A stretch of DNA of 64,000 bases from contig CM027377.1 in NCBI GenBank assembly GCA_015680905.1, positions 60,161,501-60,225,500 of the forward strand. Direction: 5' to 3'. The notes under the pieces were generated by a model. That model worked only from the letters and a program-made list of their open reading frames with translations. It was not told the DNA's origin and made no database searches. This stretch comes from Coptis chinensis (taxonomy: Eukaryota > Streptophyta > Magnoliopsida > Ranunculales > Ranunculaceae). A program made the position numbers and the translations under genes. Position 1 is the first letter of the stretch, and every line of letters starts with the position of its first letter. Below are positions 42,101-53,500 of this stretch, one piece after another.

Positions 42101-44193
42101 GGTGATACTTGTCTTCATTTCACTTTTTGGCTGCATTGGAGCTTTAACCAGGAGTGGATGCTGTCTGTCATGTGTATCCTGACTTTAACTTATCTTTTTC
42201 ATATATCTGAGGTTTAACATTTAGTTCGGCGTTTATTTTTGTGTTGTGTGTGGGTTCATTTATGTGGGCCTTCACGTTTTATGGCTAGCAATGTGATTTT
42301 TTCATTTGGTTTTTCTTCTTTGGTTTTAGAAATACGAAAGTTGAAAACGTGTGTAAAATGTATATGTTCCCAAGAAATATTTTTCAATGGCCCGAATCAA
42401 AGAAATAAGTAAAAACTTTGTGCCATGATAATTAGAGACTGTATAAAGCATGAATTCGGCGTTTGTCATATTAGTGGTTGTGACACGAACAGAAGTATTG
42501 ATTTTGTGCATGAATTTTGGATTATTTTTTACCAATAATATTTTCCTTAAGTAAATCCAGTATTCTCTGTTGCTGATCATATTGATCTTAGCCGAACTGG
42601 GATGCGCAGCTTTCATATTCTTTGACAAGAGCTGGAAAGATGTAAGTGTTACCTTCTTTGAGAAAAGATCTACAACTTATTAAATAATAATAATAATAAT
42701 AGAATAAGAATAAGAATAAGAAAGATCTGCATGAGCAGTTGGGCTTTTTACATGCTTATCCAATTGATGAATTCTGCTCCCAGGAAATTCCAACCGACAA
42801 AACTGGAGATTTTGAGATGATCTATAGTTTTTTGAAGGAGAACTGGAAAATTGCTAAGTGGGTTGCTCTTGGAGCTGTTATTTTGGAGGTAAAAGCATTG
42901 CATTGAAAACCATTTGCTACGTTATCGAAAAAAAGAAAACCATTTGCTCTGGTAACCACTGTGTTAAGTTTATTTGGCAATTGGTCATGTGATTTAGTGG
43001 AGTGTCACCACATTGATTAAATGTCATCAGTACATATTCCAGTTTCATTCATTTTCCAAAGCACAATATATCTTTTTTTATATGTTCTGACTCCCGAATC
43101 TTAATTTATTGGTTGTTCTGGACTTCTGTTACTTGGTGGTGGCTGTTTTTAGTTAATTTTAAGTACACAAACGATAAGTTGAGTGAAAATCTTAGATACT
43201 GTCCCCTGTTTTGTCCATAAAGCTATTTGAAACTACTATCAGCCCCATCTTCTATTTCTTTTTTGCTGCTCATCTTGATCTGTTCTTTATACCGTAAATC
43301 AATAATATGAAAACATTATTGTAATTTGGAAAAGATATTGCAGGCCGTACAGATTGTTTCAGTTTTTTAATCCAAGCTGCACTAGGTGCAACTTCTTTGT
43401 TGGAGTACATTTTGAAATGTGTTATTCCATTCAAGGCTTTTTCAAGCCAACTCTCAAATGGGTTTTCTTTTTTAACCTTTCTGGTTCTTTGGCACCTTGA
43501 TGAGCCAACTGTTTTGGATCCAGTTAAATCTTCACCTGGTGAACTAGATGTCCAAACCTGTGTTGATGGTCTGTGGTGTGCTAATTATTTACTTTACTAA
43601 CAGACTGACATTATGCGCCATTGATTTATGTGCTTTTATTTAGTTAATTCGCTTGTTCTACTACTTCTCAGCGTCTCTTTGGTTCTATACTACAGGCACT
43701 GGTGTTCTTGCTAGCTCTTGTTGTCCGAGCAGCAAACAGACCAGCAAACTATGACAGTGACGAAGAGTACCTCCTTTCAAGGTCTCAAGTTAGGCAGCCA
43801 CTTATAAACAGGCAGGGAGCTCCTGCTACAGGTGTACCTGTAGCTGGCACCCTTGATCAACGCCCAGGAAGGAATGATGCTTGGAGTGCACGAATGAGGG
43901 AAAAGGTGCGTTTTACTTCTGTGCAATTCTTCATTTTAAAGTTGATGAAAAGTTTGGCATATCTGTATCCGAGTCAGCTTTTATGGGCTCCTAGTGGTTG
44001 TACACCATTAGTATGGTCAAATTCTTAGAATTCTTTCCACAAAGGAACCCTTCACTAATCTATGTGTTATCTGTTGCATATGCAGTATGGGCTTGATACG
44101 TCTGAGTTCACGTATAACCCCTCTGAGTCGAACAGGTACCAACAGACGGCACCACAGCCAACAGAAGAAAGAGGCCGTTGTACCATAATGTGA
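39103..44193 (+). CDS. TOM2A: TOM2A-type tetraspanin, 6 exons
   Basis: A four-helix membrane protein of the plant tetraspanin group containing TOM2A, a vacuolar-membrane protein known as a host factor that tobamoviruses use; its normal cellular role is less clear. Exons: 39103-39347, 42074-42173, 42561-42641, 42784-42888, 43696-43905, 44086-44193, all GT-AG, with phases that join to 282 residues, the usual length. The N-terminus is MSCKGCLECLLKFLNF. TM segments lie at about 10-32, 83-106, 116-137 and 168-192. A GCCLSC motif sits at about 110-115, the larger loop at about 138-165 and a cytosolic tail at about 193-282. The protein ends RCTIM, which fits a CaaX prenylation box. The ATG at 39103 is the first in its frame. 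Intron 1 (2.7 kb) holds a LINE. No stops or frameshifts were seen. Confidence 0.94.
39981..40027. repeat. Direct repeat flanking the LINE insertion, left copy
   Basis: TGCTGGTTTAATATCATATT... matches 41941-41987 with few differences. The pair brackets the LINE and other inserted sequence in TOM2A intron 1. Confidence 0.8.
40028..41700 (+). mobile_element. 5'-truncated L1-type LINE in TOM2A intron 1
   Basis: It starts abruptly inside the RT C-terminal part (LWFEMVSGLKINLGKSK) and continues through YLGLSFW, VTLLNAILKQIFNYFLSLFP and LGCKYIYAMGEALLAKWLWR. It then reaches the zf-RVT domain at about 41101-41300 (SIPFKVTLFTWMAFLRR, then CSFCRGIGEDVDHIFIGC) and ends with NERNRRIFEQK. The coding part stops at 41571-41573. 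Frameshifts or stops occur near 40227, 40287, 40795 and 41027. About 130 bp of 3' sequence follow, with no clear poly(A). L1 elements copy by target-primed reverse transcription, so 5' truncation is usual. Confidence 0.88.
41703..41841. mobile_element. Small inverted-repeat element (MITE-like)
   Basis: Ends GACACGCCGTAT (41703-41714) and ATATGGCGTGTC (41830-41841) are inverted repeats with one mismatch. The interior repeats CGGACACGG and GTATCCGACAC. The superfamily cannot be assigned; no TSD was convincing. Confidence 0.5.
41876..41899. repeat. (TA)n microsatellite
   Basis: A run of alternating TA in TOM2A intron 1, next to a partly duplicated segment: TATACTTTCTTTAGATTTTA occurs at about 41897 and again at about 42005. 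Confidence 0.8.
41941..41987. repeat. Direct repeat flanking the LINE insertion, right copy
   Basis: Partner of 39981-40027; 1960 bp apart. Confidence 0.8.
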
Positions 44194-44900
44194 TTTTGAT
44201 TGATGTTCGTTGGACCAAAGGAGAGTTGGTTTGTGAAGAGGATTTTGCTGGACTTTGGCATGTAAAATTCATAGATGTGTTGCAGGCCCATCTGTGTTCC
44301 TGTTTTTTTTCTCTTTTTCGGTGTGTAGAATAACAGTTGTTCTGAAGCGTTGATTTGTTTTAAAGTTAAATGCTCTCTCTTGCCTGGATTCCCAGCATCT
44401 GTACTTATGCTACAAATCTCCGACTCCAAATCCACCACTTCCCTTTACAGCTGACATTGGATTGGAGGTCTCGACCACTCTGCCTTCCCTTCTAGCGTTA
44501 TCAGTTATGGTGAAATTAAGATAATAATGGGTCTGAACAAAAAGTGCCGCACCAAACGTTCATGGAGGCGAATATTGGTATACTAAAAGAGGAAACATGG
44601 CAATGAGATACAGTGGATTTATCAGAACTTACAATGCTATAAAGGAAAACAGTCTATAGCTATGTTTGTTTCGCACGCCCTATGGTTATGCAATCCTTTG
44701 TCTTGTGCATGCCTTGACAAACGCTCCATATATATGAGAATATGACCATATCTTGCCGAGCAACAACTGCTTCACCATATACTCTCTCCCGTCTCCCCCA
44801 TCAACTATTTCATAACCATAGCACTTTCCACATCTATTTCACAGCCATATACCTTTCCTCAAGTCATATACCAAGGCGAGTTTTATACAACCACATAGCA
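44194..44900. other. TOM2A 3' UTR and flank
   Basis: No further gene. The 3' UTR probably covers roughly the first 300-350 bp. The rest is non-coding up to the LINE fragment. Confidence 0.45.
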
Positions 44901-45530
44901 TCAGATAGAACATGCATATTTACAAACATAGGTCGTATTTCCCACCATTAAGATGCAAAAACTGGAAGAAAAAATATTTCTCCAAAAGGCCAACTTGAGG
45001 TATCCATATTTGGTTGAATCTGGGTTGTAGCTAGCTTGCACAGCCTGGAAAGCCGCATAGGAGGCAAAACTATCTGTATTTCCTTCCCTGTAACACCACT
45101 TGAACCCGACTTCCTCAAATTGTTGGAGTAGCGTCTTCACTTGATTTATAACTTTCCTCAATAACCAATGTCACTTAATGTCTTCTCCTATTATTGCTAA
45201 AAACAATAGTTGGACTCAGTCTCCACTTCTATCCTTTTATAACTTGTTTTCATGATCAATTGTAGACCATAAAGCACTACTAAAAACTCTACAACATTGT
45301 TTGTAGCATCTAGGATAGGTACCACTACTCCTAACAAGAAATTGCCATTTGATCCCCCAAGAATACACCCAGCTTCTGCATGACCTGCATTCCCATATGA
45401 AGCACCGTCAGTGTTATACTTAACCCATCCTTCACAAGGAGCGAACCATTTGACATAAATCATGAATGATTCCTTTCGTTTCCTCTCTTCCAGAACATCA
45501 TGAACCAACTGCATTTGCATGACTTGGGGT
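44901..45530 (-). pseudogene. RNase H fragment of an L1-type LINE
   Basis: Minus strand: EGWVKYNTDGASYGNAGHAE (about 45440-45380), then GGSNGNFLLGVV and VEFLVVLYGLQLIMK. This is the plant LINE-type RNase H (RVT_3) with the first catalytic D and a degenerate E region. A stop near 45195 is followed by KVINQVKTLLQQFEEVGFKW. It abuts the gypsy integrase C-terminus at about 45535, where a chromodomain would be expected, so the junction is a rearrangement or insertion breakpoint. Confidence 0.72.
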
Positions 45531-45534
45531 AAAG

Positions 45535-46140
45535 AGTATCTGCAGGACTTTGTGCAATAGGAAGTTCAGTTTGGACAGAAATGTTTTCCCCAATTTTTTT
45601 CTTCAGCAAGGAAACATGGAACACTGGATGAATTCGGGTACCTGTCAGAAGTTCCACCTTGTAAGCAACTGCTCCAATTTTTTTCAATACTTTGGAAGGA
45701 CCGTAGTACTTAGGAGAAAGTTTGAGATTTTTCCGCATGGACAGTGATGTTTGATGCTATGGTTGAAGCTTTAGATAAACCCAGTCTCCTTCTACAAACT
45801 CTCTATCTGTGTGGTGACGATCATAAATCTTTTTCATGCGGGATTGGGCTTCCTTGAAAGTAGTCTGCAAATCTTTAATGATCTGATCTCGATCCATCAG
45901 TTGTCTTTCCACAGAATCAACAACAGTCATTCCCGGAATGTATGACAGTAAAGTGGGTGGTGGTCGGCCATAAACAACTTGGAAAGGAATAGTTTTAGTA
46001 GCCGAATGCCAACTAGTATTATAGCAATACTCAGCCCATGATAACCACTTACTCCACTCGCGGGGCTGAGAACTTGTGAAGCATCGCAAGTACATCTCCA
46101 CCGTTCGGTTCACCACTTCGCTTTGGCCATCAGTTTGAGG
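45535..46140 (-). pseudogene. Minus-strand gypsy integrase, C-terminal part
   Basis: Continues the integrase from 53669 after the inserted giant-LTR element. It starts at NRTVEMYLRCF (46116), then SWAEYCYNTSWHSATKTIPF, VVYGRPPP and EGDWVYLKLQP. After a stop at 45757 the GPFxV-type module follows (LSPKYYGPSKVLKKIGAVAY), ending IHPVFHVSLLKKK. The chromodomain that usually follows is absent at the junction near 45535. Confidence 0.88.
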
Positions 46141-46431
46141 GTGGTTATAACACCCCGTGTTTTTATACGTATTTTTCTATTTAATTAATTAAATAAATTG
46201 TTTATTTTAAAAATTCGTCGGATTGGACTCGGGATCGTGGGCTTGGTTTTGGGCCCGAAGTGCGTGTTGGGCTTGGGTTTTGGGAGTATATAAACACGTT
46301 CGTTACAGAAAATAGGGTTGAGAGAATAATAAAATAATGAAAATGGAGGCAGAGATGAAAATTTGGATTTACGGAGGGTGGAAGCCCGGCGGCTCGGACT
46401 TCGGAGAAATTGGTAGGAGTGTTTGTTCATA

Positions 46432-46796
46432 AGTGAGTAGATTTTTATCTCACCACTACTAGAACTATGATTTTGGTGTGTTTAGAACTTATGAAATTAT
46501 GTCCATATAAACCGTTATTTGTGAGTAGATTTTATCTCTCACCACTACTAGAACTATGATTTTGGTGTGTTTAGAACTTATGAAATTATTGTCCATATAA
46601 AGCATTATTGTGAGTAGATTTTATCTCACCACTACTAGAACTATGATTTTGGTGTGTTTAGAACTTATGAAATTCTTGTCCATATAAAGCTGTTATTGTG
46701 AGTAGATTTTATCTCACCACTACTAGAACTATGATTTTGGTGTGTTTAGAACTTATGAAATTCTTGTCCATATAAAGCGTTATTGTGAGTAGATTA
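46432..46796 (+). repeat. 89-bp tandem repeat in the 5' LTR
   Basis: GTGAGTAGATTTTATCTC recurs at 46432, 46521, 46610 and 46698, with a final partial copy at 46785. Each unit contains CACCACTACTAGAACTATG and TTTGGTGTGTTTAGAACTTA. The 3' LTR has only three units (50864, 50953, 51043), so copy number changed after insertion or was lost in assembly. Confidence 0.93.
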
Positions 46797-47747
46797 GTTT
46801 CTATTTCGCATTATAAACTTTCTTGTTAAAGATTTCGCTCATGTTTTCGATTCATTATTAGGTTATTATTAATCGTCTTGTCTTTTGGGTTGTTTGAACC
46901 CTTGTTGTTTTTGGCTTTGTATTGAGTTGTTGGCGTCGGTTGTCGAAGCTTGGAGGCGTCAATGGCGTCTCGCCAAGATAAAGAAAACGTTTTTTCCGTT
47001 TTGTATCGATTTGTTGGGCCGGTTTGGAGTTTTGTAATGGAGGCTGGCGTGCCCCATGGATCATCTTGCCTTATTTTTGATCTTTGTATTGGTGGGTGTT
47101 GGTGTGTTAGAGAGTTTTGGCCGTCATTGAAGCTTGGTAAAAGTCAACAAACTATTAATGGAGGCGCTCATCTTGTTTTTGTGTGATTTATCTTGGATTG
47201 TTGTTTTGTTTGGATGTTGGTTATTGGGTTGTTGTTGAGAAGTGGGATAGTGTAGAATGTATGAGGCTGTCGATTGGGTGTTGGAATTGGACAATTGAAG
47301 CTTGAAGGATTAGTAATGGCCGTAGATCGCGATTTTTCGATTATAAAGGAAATCATTGATTTGTTAGTATAGATAGGTAGGGGTTTGAAAATGGAACAAA
47401 ACCGCTGGGTTCTTTTTGATTATAGGTGGCCGGTGGTGGCTGTTGTGGTGGTGATGGCGCTGGTGGAGTGAGGAAGAAGATGATAGCGAAATTCATGTTT
47501 GATGTTGGGCTTGGGCCGACCAAATTCTAGTGTGGGTTGGAAATAACCAACTCATCTTGAGTGATTTGGCGGTGGTGGCTAGAGCTGGTGGAGGTTTTGG
47601 TGAGGAAGGAAGATGAGCGGTAACCCACGATTTGGGCTTGGGCCCAATCGTGGAATGGGCTTATGTAGATTTTCAAATTTGGTTTTGTATTAGACTTTGG
47701 GCTTTTTAGGAACGTGGGCTTTTGGGGTTAGATAAGTTTGGATTTGG

Positions 47748-47850
47748 TTGACTCTTTGTTGACCCTTGGCGGTCGACTTTTGTTGACGAGTGGACTTTGA
47801 CTTTGACTTTGACCGGGGTTGACTTTGACCGGTTGACCCGAAAATTTGAC
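47748..47850 (+). promoter_or_regulatory. W-box cluster in the 5' LTR promoter
   Basis: Ten TTGAC cores on one strand in 103 bp, at 47748, 47759, 47783, 47797, 47803, 47809, 47819, 47825, 47833 and 47846. Several are followed by C or T, as in the WRKY-bound W-box. The cluster lies about 80-180 bp before a TATA-like sequence at 47928. WRKY-mediated stress control is an inference. Confidence 0.6.
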
Positions 47851-49321
47851 TTTTCCTAAAATTATGATTCGGTCTAATAGGATAAGTCTAGGACTATTAA
47901 CGTGCTTGGCTTTAGGCTAAGACCTTTCTATATATACGTGTGTACGTGTATTAACTAATATGTGATTGTGCAGTATTTTATGATATACAACGTTATGACA
48001 CTTAGACATTCATGAAATTAATAGCGTAAACCTAAAATACATTGAATCAAGATATTTAGCCGGATTCACGAAATAATAAATACAATAAATTTCAATAATG
48101 CGTAAAACAATTTACCACCTCTTTTAGAACTCTCTACGCCACAATTTTTGGAATTGAGTTTATGACTGATGAAGTCATATGTTAGGTGGGCATTTATTGA
48201 ATGTGCCATAAATGGCCGTTTAGCGTTATATATAAGGGTATTCATTGAATGTGCCATGAATGACCCGGTATTCATTGAATGTGCCATGAATGACCGGATA
48301 GTTTGACCGCCCCTAAAGAGGAACTAAGGTATTCTTGCTTGCGGGTTAGTTGTATTCCTTGAGTGTCTGAGGAATGTAAGGTTGGGTATTCCTTGAATGT
48401 GGTGGGAATGACCTAAGGTACATAGGTTGTGAAATGGGTGTATAAGAAAAGTAATTGATTAATTGATAAGAGAAATGGATTTGTTTATACGAGTGTGCTT
48501 GGGCTTACCTTTGAATACATATATAGAATATCTACATATGTTATATATACAAGTTCTAACTTTCTTTGCGGGGAGGGTAGGACTTAATAACATTTTGTCA
48601 GGGGGGCGGTCCTACCCTTGTGGCCGGATATCGGTAAGTGTAATTCAATTATCTAGATATTAAAAGGAGTTATTAGAATGAGTTAATAAGATGGAAGTTA
48701 ATAAAATGGAAGTTTTGCTTGGGAAGAAATTATGCGGGTTAAAATGACGGAACTACTGTCTTCAAAATTTGTGAATGATTGAGTTATGGGATAAAATAAA
48801 GGGATTGTTTGAATAATTAAAAGTATGATAATGGTTATATGTGTTTAGTCTACTCATACCAGCAAATTCAATTTGCTGACCCATGTTTGCTTTGTTTTGG
48901 CAACGTGGGTGTGTTCTTGGGAACATAGGTGGAAGGCAGTGGAACCGCGGCGTGTGATTTGGATTCTTGCTTGGAGCAGTCCGTTAGTTTTCTTTTAGGT
49001 CTGATTCTTATTGGAAAGATGTAATAACGTAGTTTACATTTTAGTATGACATGAGAATACGATGTTGAGGACACGTTATTCTTAGAATATTATATTGATG
49101 TTTTTTTTGGAAGATAGACTTGTATAAAGTAATAAAGAATTTTTTAGAGATTGAATTTGTGGTTAAGATTGTTTATGATGTGGGTTTTAGGTTTTGATTT
49201 GTGTTGTATCCACCCGTCCATGCTTTGGGTTTTTAGACAATTGAACCAAGTGATGTTTGAGATATTTATATTTCAAATATTCATTTTTTTTAATTGTTTA
49301 GAAATTCGGGCTGTGACATTT

Positions 49322-49334
49322 TGGTATCGGAGCC
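49322..49334 (+). promoter_or_regulatory. Primer-binding site of the giant-LTR element
   Basis: TGGTATCGGAGCC, three bases after the 5' LTR, differs at one position from the usual Met-tRNA PBS TGGTATCAGAGC. Confidence 0.85.
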
Positions 49335-49689
49335 AGGTTAGCCTAGATAGTGAAGGTCTAGGTGATCCTCGGATTGTGGTGAATGGGTAGTAGGAGTGTT
49401 TCTTTGTGGTATTTGGTTTGGCTTGTTGTTTTGTGTGTACTTTTATAGTGGAATGTTGGGATATGATTAGGAAAATAAAATGCTTGTTTTAACGGTTAAT
49501 TTCTTATGAAATTTATAATCGAATTTTTGCATGTTATAGTGTTGTTTTCCTAACGGAGTTTTCTATTTTAAGTAAGTATTGACTAAAGAAGAAATGATTA
49601 TTTTAAAATTTTATAGTTGAGTAAATTGGAATTATCCAAGGAATAAAGAAACCCTTTTGATAAAGGTTGGATTTGAAATATTTGATATT

Positions 49690-49945
49690 GTCCAAGTTAT
49701 GTATATCGTTGGTGTGTGATCCAATATACATAACATCTCTCGATGCATCGTTGGAGTTTGATCCAGTGTATACATGTACATCGTTGGTGTGTGATCCAGT
49801 GTGCATACCACACATCGTTGGTGTTTGATCCTATGTGATGGTAGAGAGTTAGTATGCATCGTTGGTGTGTGAACCAGTGTATACTTGCATATCGTTGGTG
49901 TGTGTGAGCCAAGATGCATGCCTCACATTGTAGGTGTTTGATCCT
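49690..49945 (+). repeat. Interspersed tandem repeat in the interior
   Basis: About seven copies of an ATCGTTGGTGTGTGATCC-type unit, spaced 35-60 bp, each followed by a variable AGTGTATAC or CTATGTGATGG tail. Confidence 0.85.
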
Positions 49946-50586
49946 ATGTGATGGTGGACATAGTATAGGCCGTTGATAATATGAATCAGTCTATCGTTTT
50001 ATATTTTTATTTTTTGAACATGTGGTGTTTGTGAGATTTCGAGAGAAATGTTGATATATGTGTAAACACCAAGATGGTGGAGGGAATTTGTTTTTTTTTT
50101 TTTTAGTGAAAAGATTTTGGGAAGATTGTTGGGAAATGAAATTATTAAATGTATATTAAATGTGGAGCAGCTTGGACTAGTTGGGAAATACTAAGAGAGG
50201 AACCGATTGCCCGGTGTGAGAGGAACTACATTGCCTTCTTAGTATGACTTAACTTGAAGAATATGGGTTTTGCTAAATTGAGAAATAATGGTTTTAATTA
50301 AGTGTTGGCAATTGAAGAAACTAATTACATTTATTCTTTTGAGTTGTGTATGCTAGAGGATATACGTATTTCTTGGGTTCAATACGTATATAGATACATT
50401 TTTGAAGTATGTGATTTGCATATTAGTATGTCTATCTATATGATATTATATATGTGTATTCCTTTTAAGGTGTGTATACTTGCGTATACATGTATGTCTC
50501 ATTTTTATTGTTTGACGTACTGTTTGTTTGGTTAATCTACACTCTACCTTGAATCTCGGGACGAGATCCTTTTAAGGTGTGTATAT

Positions 50587-53500
50587 TATAACACCCCGTG
50601 TTTTTATACGTATTTTTCTATTTAATTAATTAAATAAATTGTTTATTTTAAAAATTCGTCGGATTGGACTCGGGATACGTGGGCTTGGTTTTGGGCCCGA
50701 ATGCGTGTTGGGCTTGGGTTTTCGGACCAAGTATATAAACACATTGTTCTAGAAAATAGGGTTGAGAGAATAATAAAATAATGAAAATGGAGGCTTTTGG
50801 ATTTCGGAGGGTGGAGCCTTTGACGGCTCGGACTCGGAGAAATTAAGAGAAGTATTCATACCGGTGAGTAGATTTTATCTCTCACCACTACTAGAACTAT
50901 GATTTTGGTGTGTTTAGAACTTATGAAATTACTGTCCATATAAACTGTTATTGTGAGTAGATTTTATCTCTCACCACTACTAGAACTATGATTTTGGTGT
51001 GTTTAGAACTTATGAAATTACTGTCCATATAAAACTGTTATTGTGAGTAGATTTTATCTCTCACCACTACTAGAACTATGATTTTGGTGTGTTTAGAACT
51101 TATGAAATTCTTGATGTTATTGTGAGTAGATTAGTTTCTATTTCATGATAAACTTTTTCTTGTTAAAGATTTCTGCTCATGTTTTCGATTCATTATTCGG
51201 TTATTATTAATCGTCTTGTCTTTTGGGTTGTTTGAACCCTTGTTGTTTCGCTTTGTATTGAGTTGTTGACGCCGGATCGTCGAAGCTTGGAAGCCAATGG
51301 CGTCTCAAGCCAAGATAAAGAAAACGTTTTTTTACGTTTTGTAGTCCTGTTGGACGGTTTGGAGTTTTGGTAATGGAGACGCGAGCCTAGCGTGCCCATG
51401 GATCATCTTGCCTTATTTTTTTGATCTTTGTATTGGTGGGTGTTGGTGTGTTAGAGTTGGTAAATTGCATTGTAAAAGCTTAAAAAGAGCGACTATTAAT
51501 GGAGGCTCATCATATTTTTTTTTGTGTGATTTATCTTGGATTGTTGTTTTGTTTGGATGTTGGTTATTGGGTTGTTGTTGAGAAGTGGGATAGTGTAGAA
51601 TGTATGAGGTCATTCGATTGGGTGTTGGAATTGGACAATTGAAGCTTGAAGGATTAGTAATGGCCGTAGATCGCGATTTTTCCAGTATAAGGAAATCGTG
51701 ATTTGTTAGTATAGATAGGTAGGGGTTTGAAAATGGAACAAAACCGCTGGGTTCTTTTTGATTATAGGTGGCGGTGGTCCGCATTTGTGGTGGTGATGGT
51801 GGTGTGAGGGAAGAAGATGATAGCGAAATTCATGTTTGATGTTGGGCTTGGGCCGACCAAATTCTAGTGTGGGTTGGAAATAACCAACTCATCTTGAGTG
51901 ATGGCTGGCCGGTGGTGGCTAGAGCTGGTGGAGGTTTTGGTGAGGAAGGAAGATGAACAGTAACCCACGATTTGGGCTTGGGCCCAATCGTGGGTGGGCT
52001 TATGTAGATTTTCAAATTTGGTTTTTGTATTAGACTTTGGGCTTTAGGCTGTGGGCTTTTGGGGTTAGATAAGTTTGGACTGGTTGACTGCTGTTGACCC
52101 TTGGCGGTCGACTTTGGATGTCATTGACGAGTGGACTTTGACTTTGACTTTGACCCGGGGTTGACTTTGACCAGTTGACCGAAAATTTGACTTTTCCTAA
52201 AATTATGATTGGTCTAATAGGATAAGTCTAGGACTATTAACGTGCTTGGCTTTAGGCTAAGACCTTTCTATATATGTGTAATGCGTGTATTAACTAATAT
52301 GTGATTAGGCAAAGATTTTATGATATACAACGTTATGACACTTAGACATTCATGAAATTAATAGCAGCGTAAACCTAAAAATACGTGAATCAAGATATTT
52401 AATGGTTCTCTCGAGAAATAATAAATACAATAAATTTCAATAATCGTAAAAACAATTTACCACCTCTTTTAGAACTCTCGCATACAATTTTTGGAATTGA
52501 GTTTATTAACCTGATGAAGTCATATGTTAGGTGGGCATTTATTGAATGTGCCATAAATGGCCGTTAAGCGTTATATAAGGGTATTCATTGAATGTGCCAT
52601 GAATGACCCAGGTATTCATTGAATGTGCCATGAATGACCAGATAGTTTGGACTGCCCTAAAGAGGAACTAAGGTATTCGCCTTGCGGGTTAGTTGTATTC
52701 CTTGAGTGTACAGGAATGTAAGGTTGGGTATTCCTTGAATGTGGTGGGAATGACCTAAGGTACATAGGTTGTGAAATGGGTGTATAAGAAAAGTAATTGA
52801 TTAATTGATAAGAGAAATGGATTTGTTTATACGAGTGTGCTTGGGCTTACCTTTGAATACATATAGAATATCTACATATGTTATATATACAAGTTCTAAC
52901 TTTCTTTTGCAGGAGGGTAGGACTTAATAACATTTTGTGCAGGGACGCGGTCCTACCCTTATACAGCGGCGGATATCGGTAAGTGTAATTCAATTATCTA
53001 GATATTAAAAGGAGTTATTAGAATGAGTTAATAAGATGGAAGTTAATAAAATGGAAGTTTTGCTTGGGAAGAAATTATGCCGGTTAAAATGACGGAACTA
53101 CCTGTCTTCCAAATTTGTGAATGATTGAGTTATGGGATAAAATAAAGGGATTGTTTGAATAATTAAAAGTATGATAATGGTTATATGTGTTTAGTCTACT
53201 CATACCAAAAATTCAATTTGCTGACCCATGTTTGCTTTGTTTTGGCAACGTGGGTGTGTTCTTGGGAACATAGGTGGAAGGCAGTGGAACCGCGGCGTGT
53301 GATTTGGATTCTTGCTTGGAGCAGTCCGTTAGTTTTCTTTTAGGTCTGATTCTTATTGGAAAGATGTAATAACGTAGTTTACATTTTAGTATGACATGAG
53401 AATACGATGTTGAGGACCTGTTATTCTTAGAATATTATATTGATGTTTTTTTTTGGAAGATAGACTTGTATAAAGTAATAAAGAGAATTTTTAGAGATTG

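Larger units (their letters stand above)
46146..49318 (+). repeat. 5' LTR of the giant-LTR element (3173 bp)
   Basis: Holds four 87-89-bp tandem units (46432-46784), a W-box cluster (47748-47850), a TATA-like CTATATATAC (47928-47937), and three copies of an ATTGAATGTGCCATAAATG-like motif (about 48195-48290). No protein-coding gene is supported; the open stretches here are short and unsupported by any domain. Confidence 0.92.
49319..50586 (+). other. Non-coding interior of the giant-LTR element
   Basis: 1268 bp without gag or pol. It contains the PBS, a tandem-repeat block (49690-49945), AT-rich filler, and a vestige of pol 3' end and polypurine tract at about 50550-50580. The open stretch 50302-50535 has no domain and is not called. 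Confidence 0.75.

Noticed and set aside
46185-53500. Short open stretches in both giant LTRs
   Set aside because: Not conserved between the two LTR copies as proteins, low-complexity in part, and no domains.
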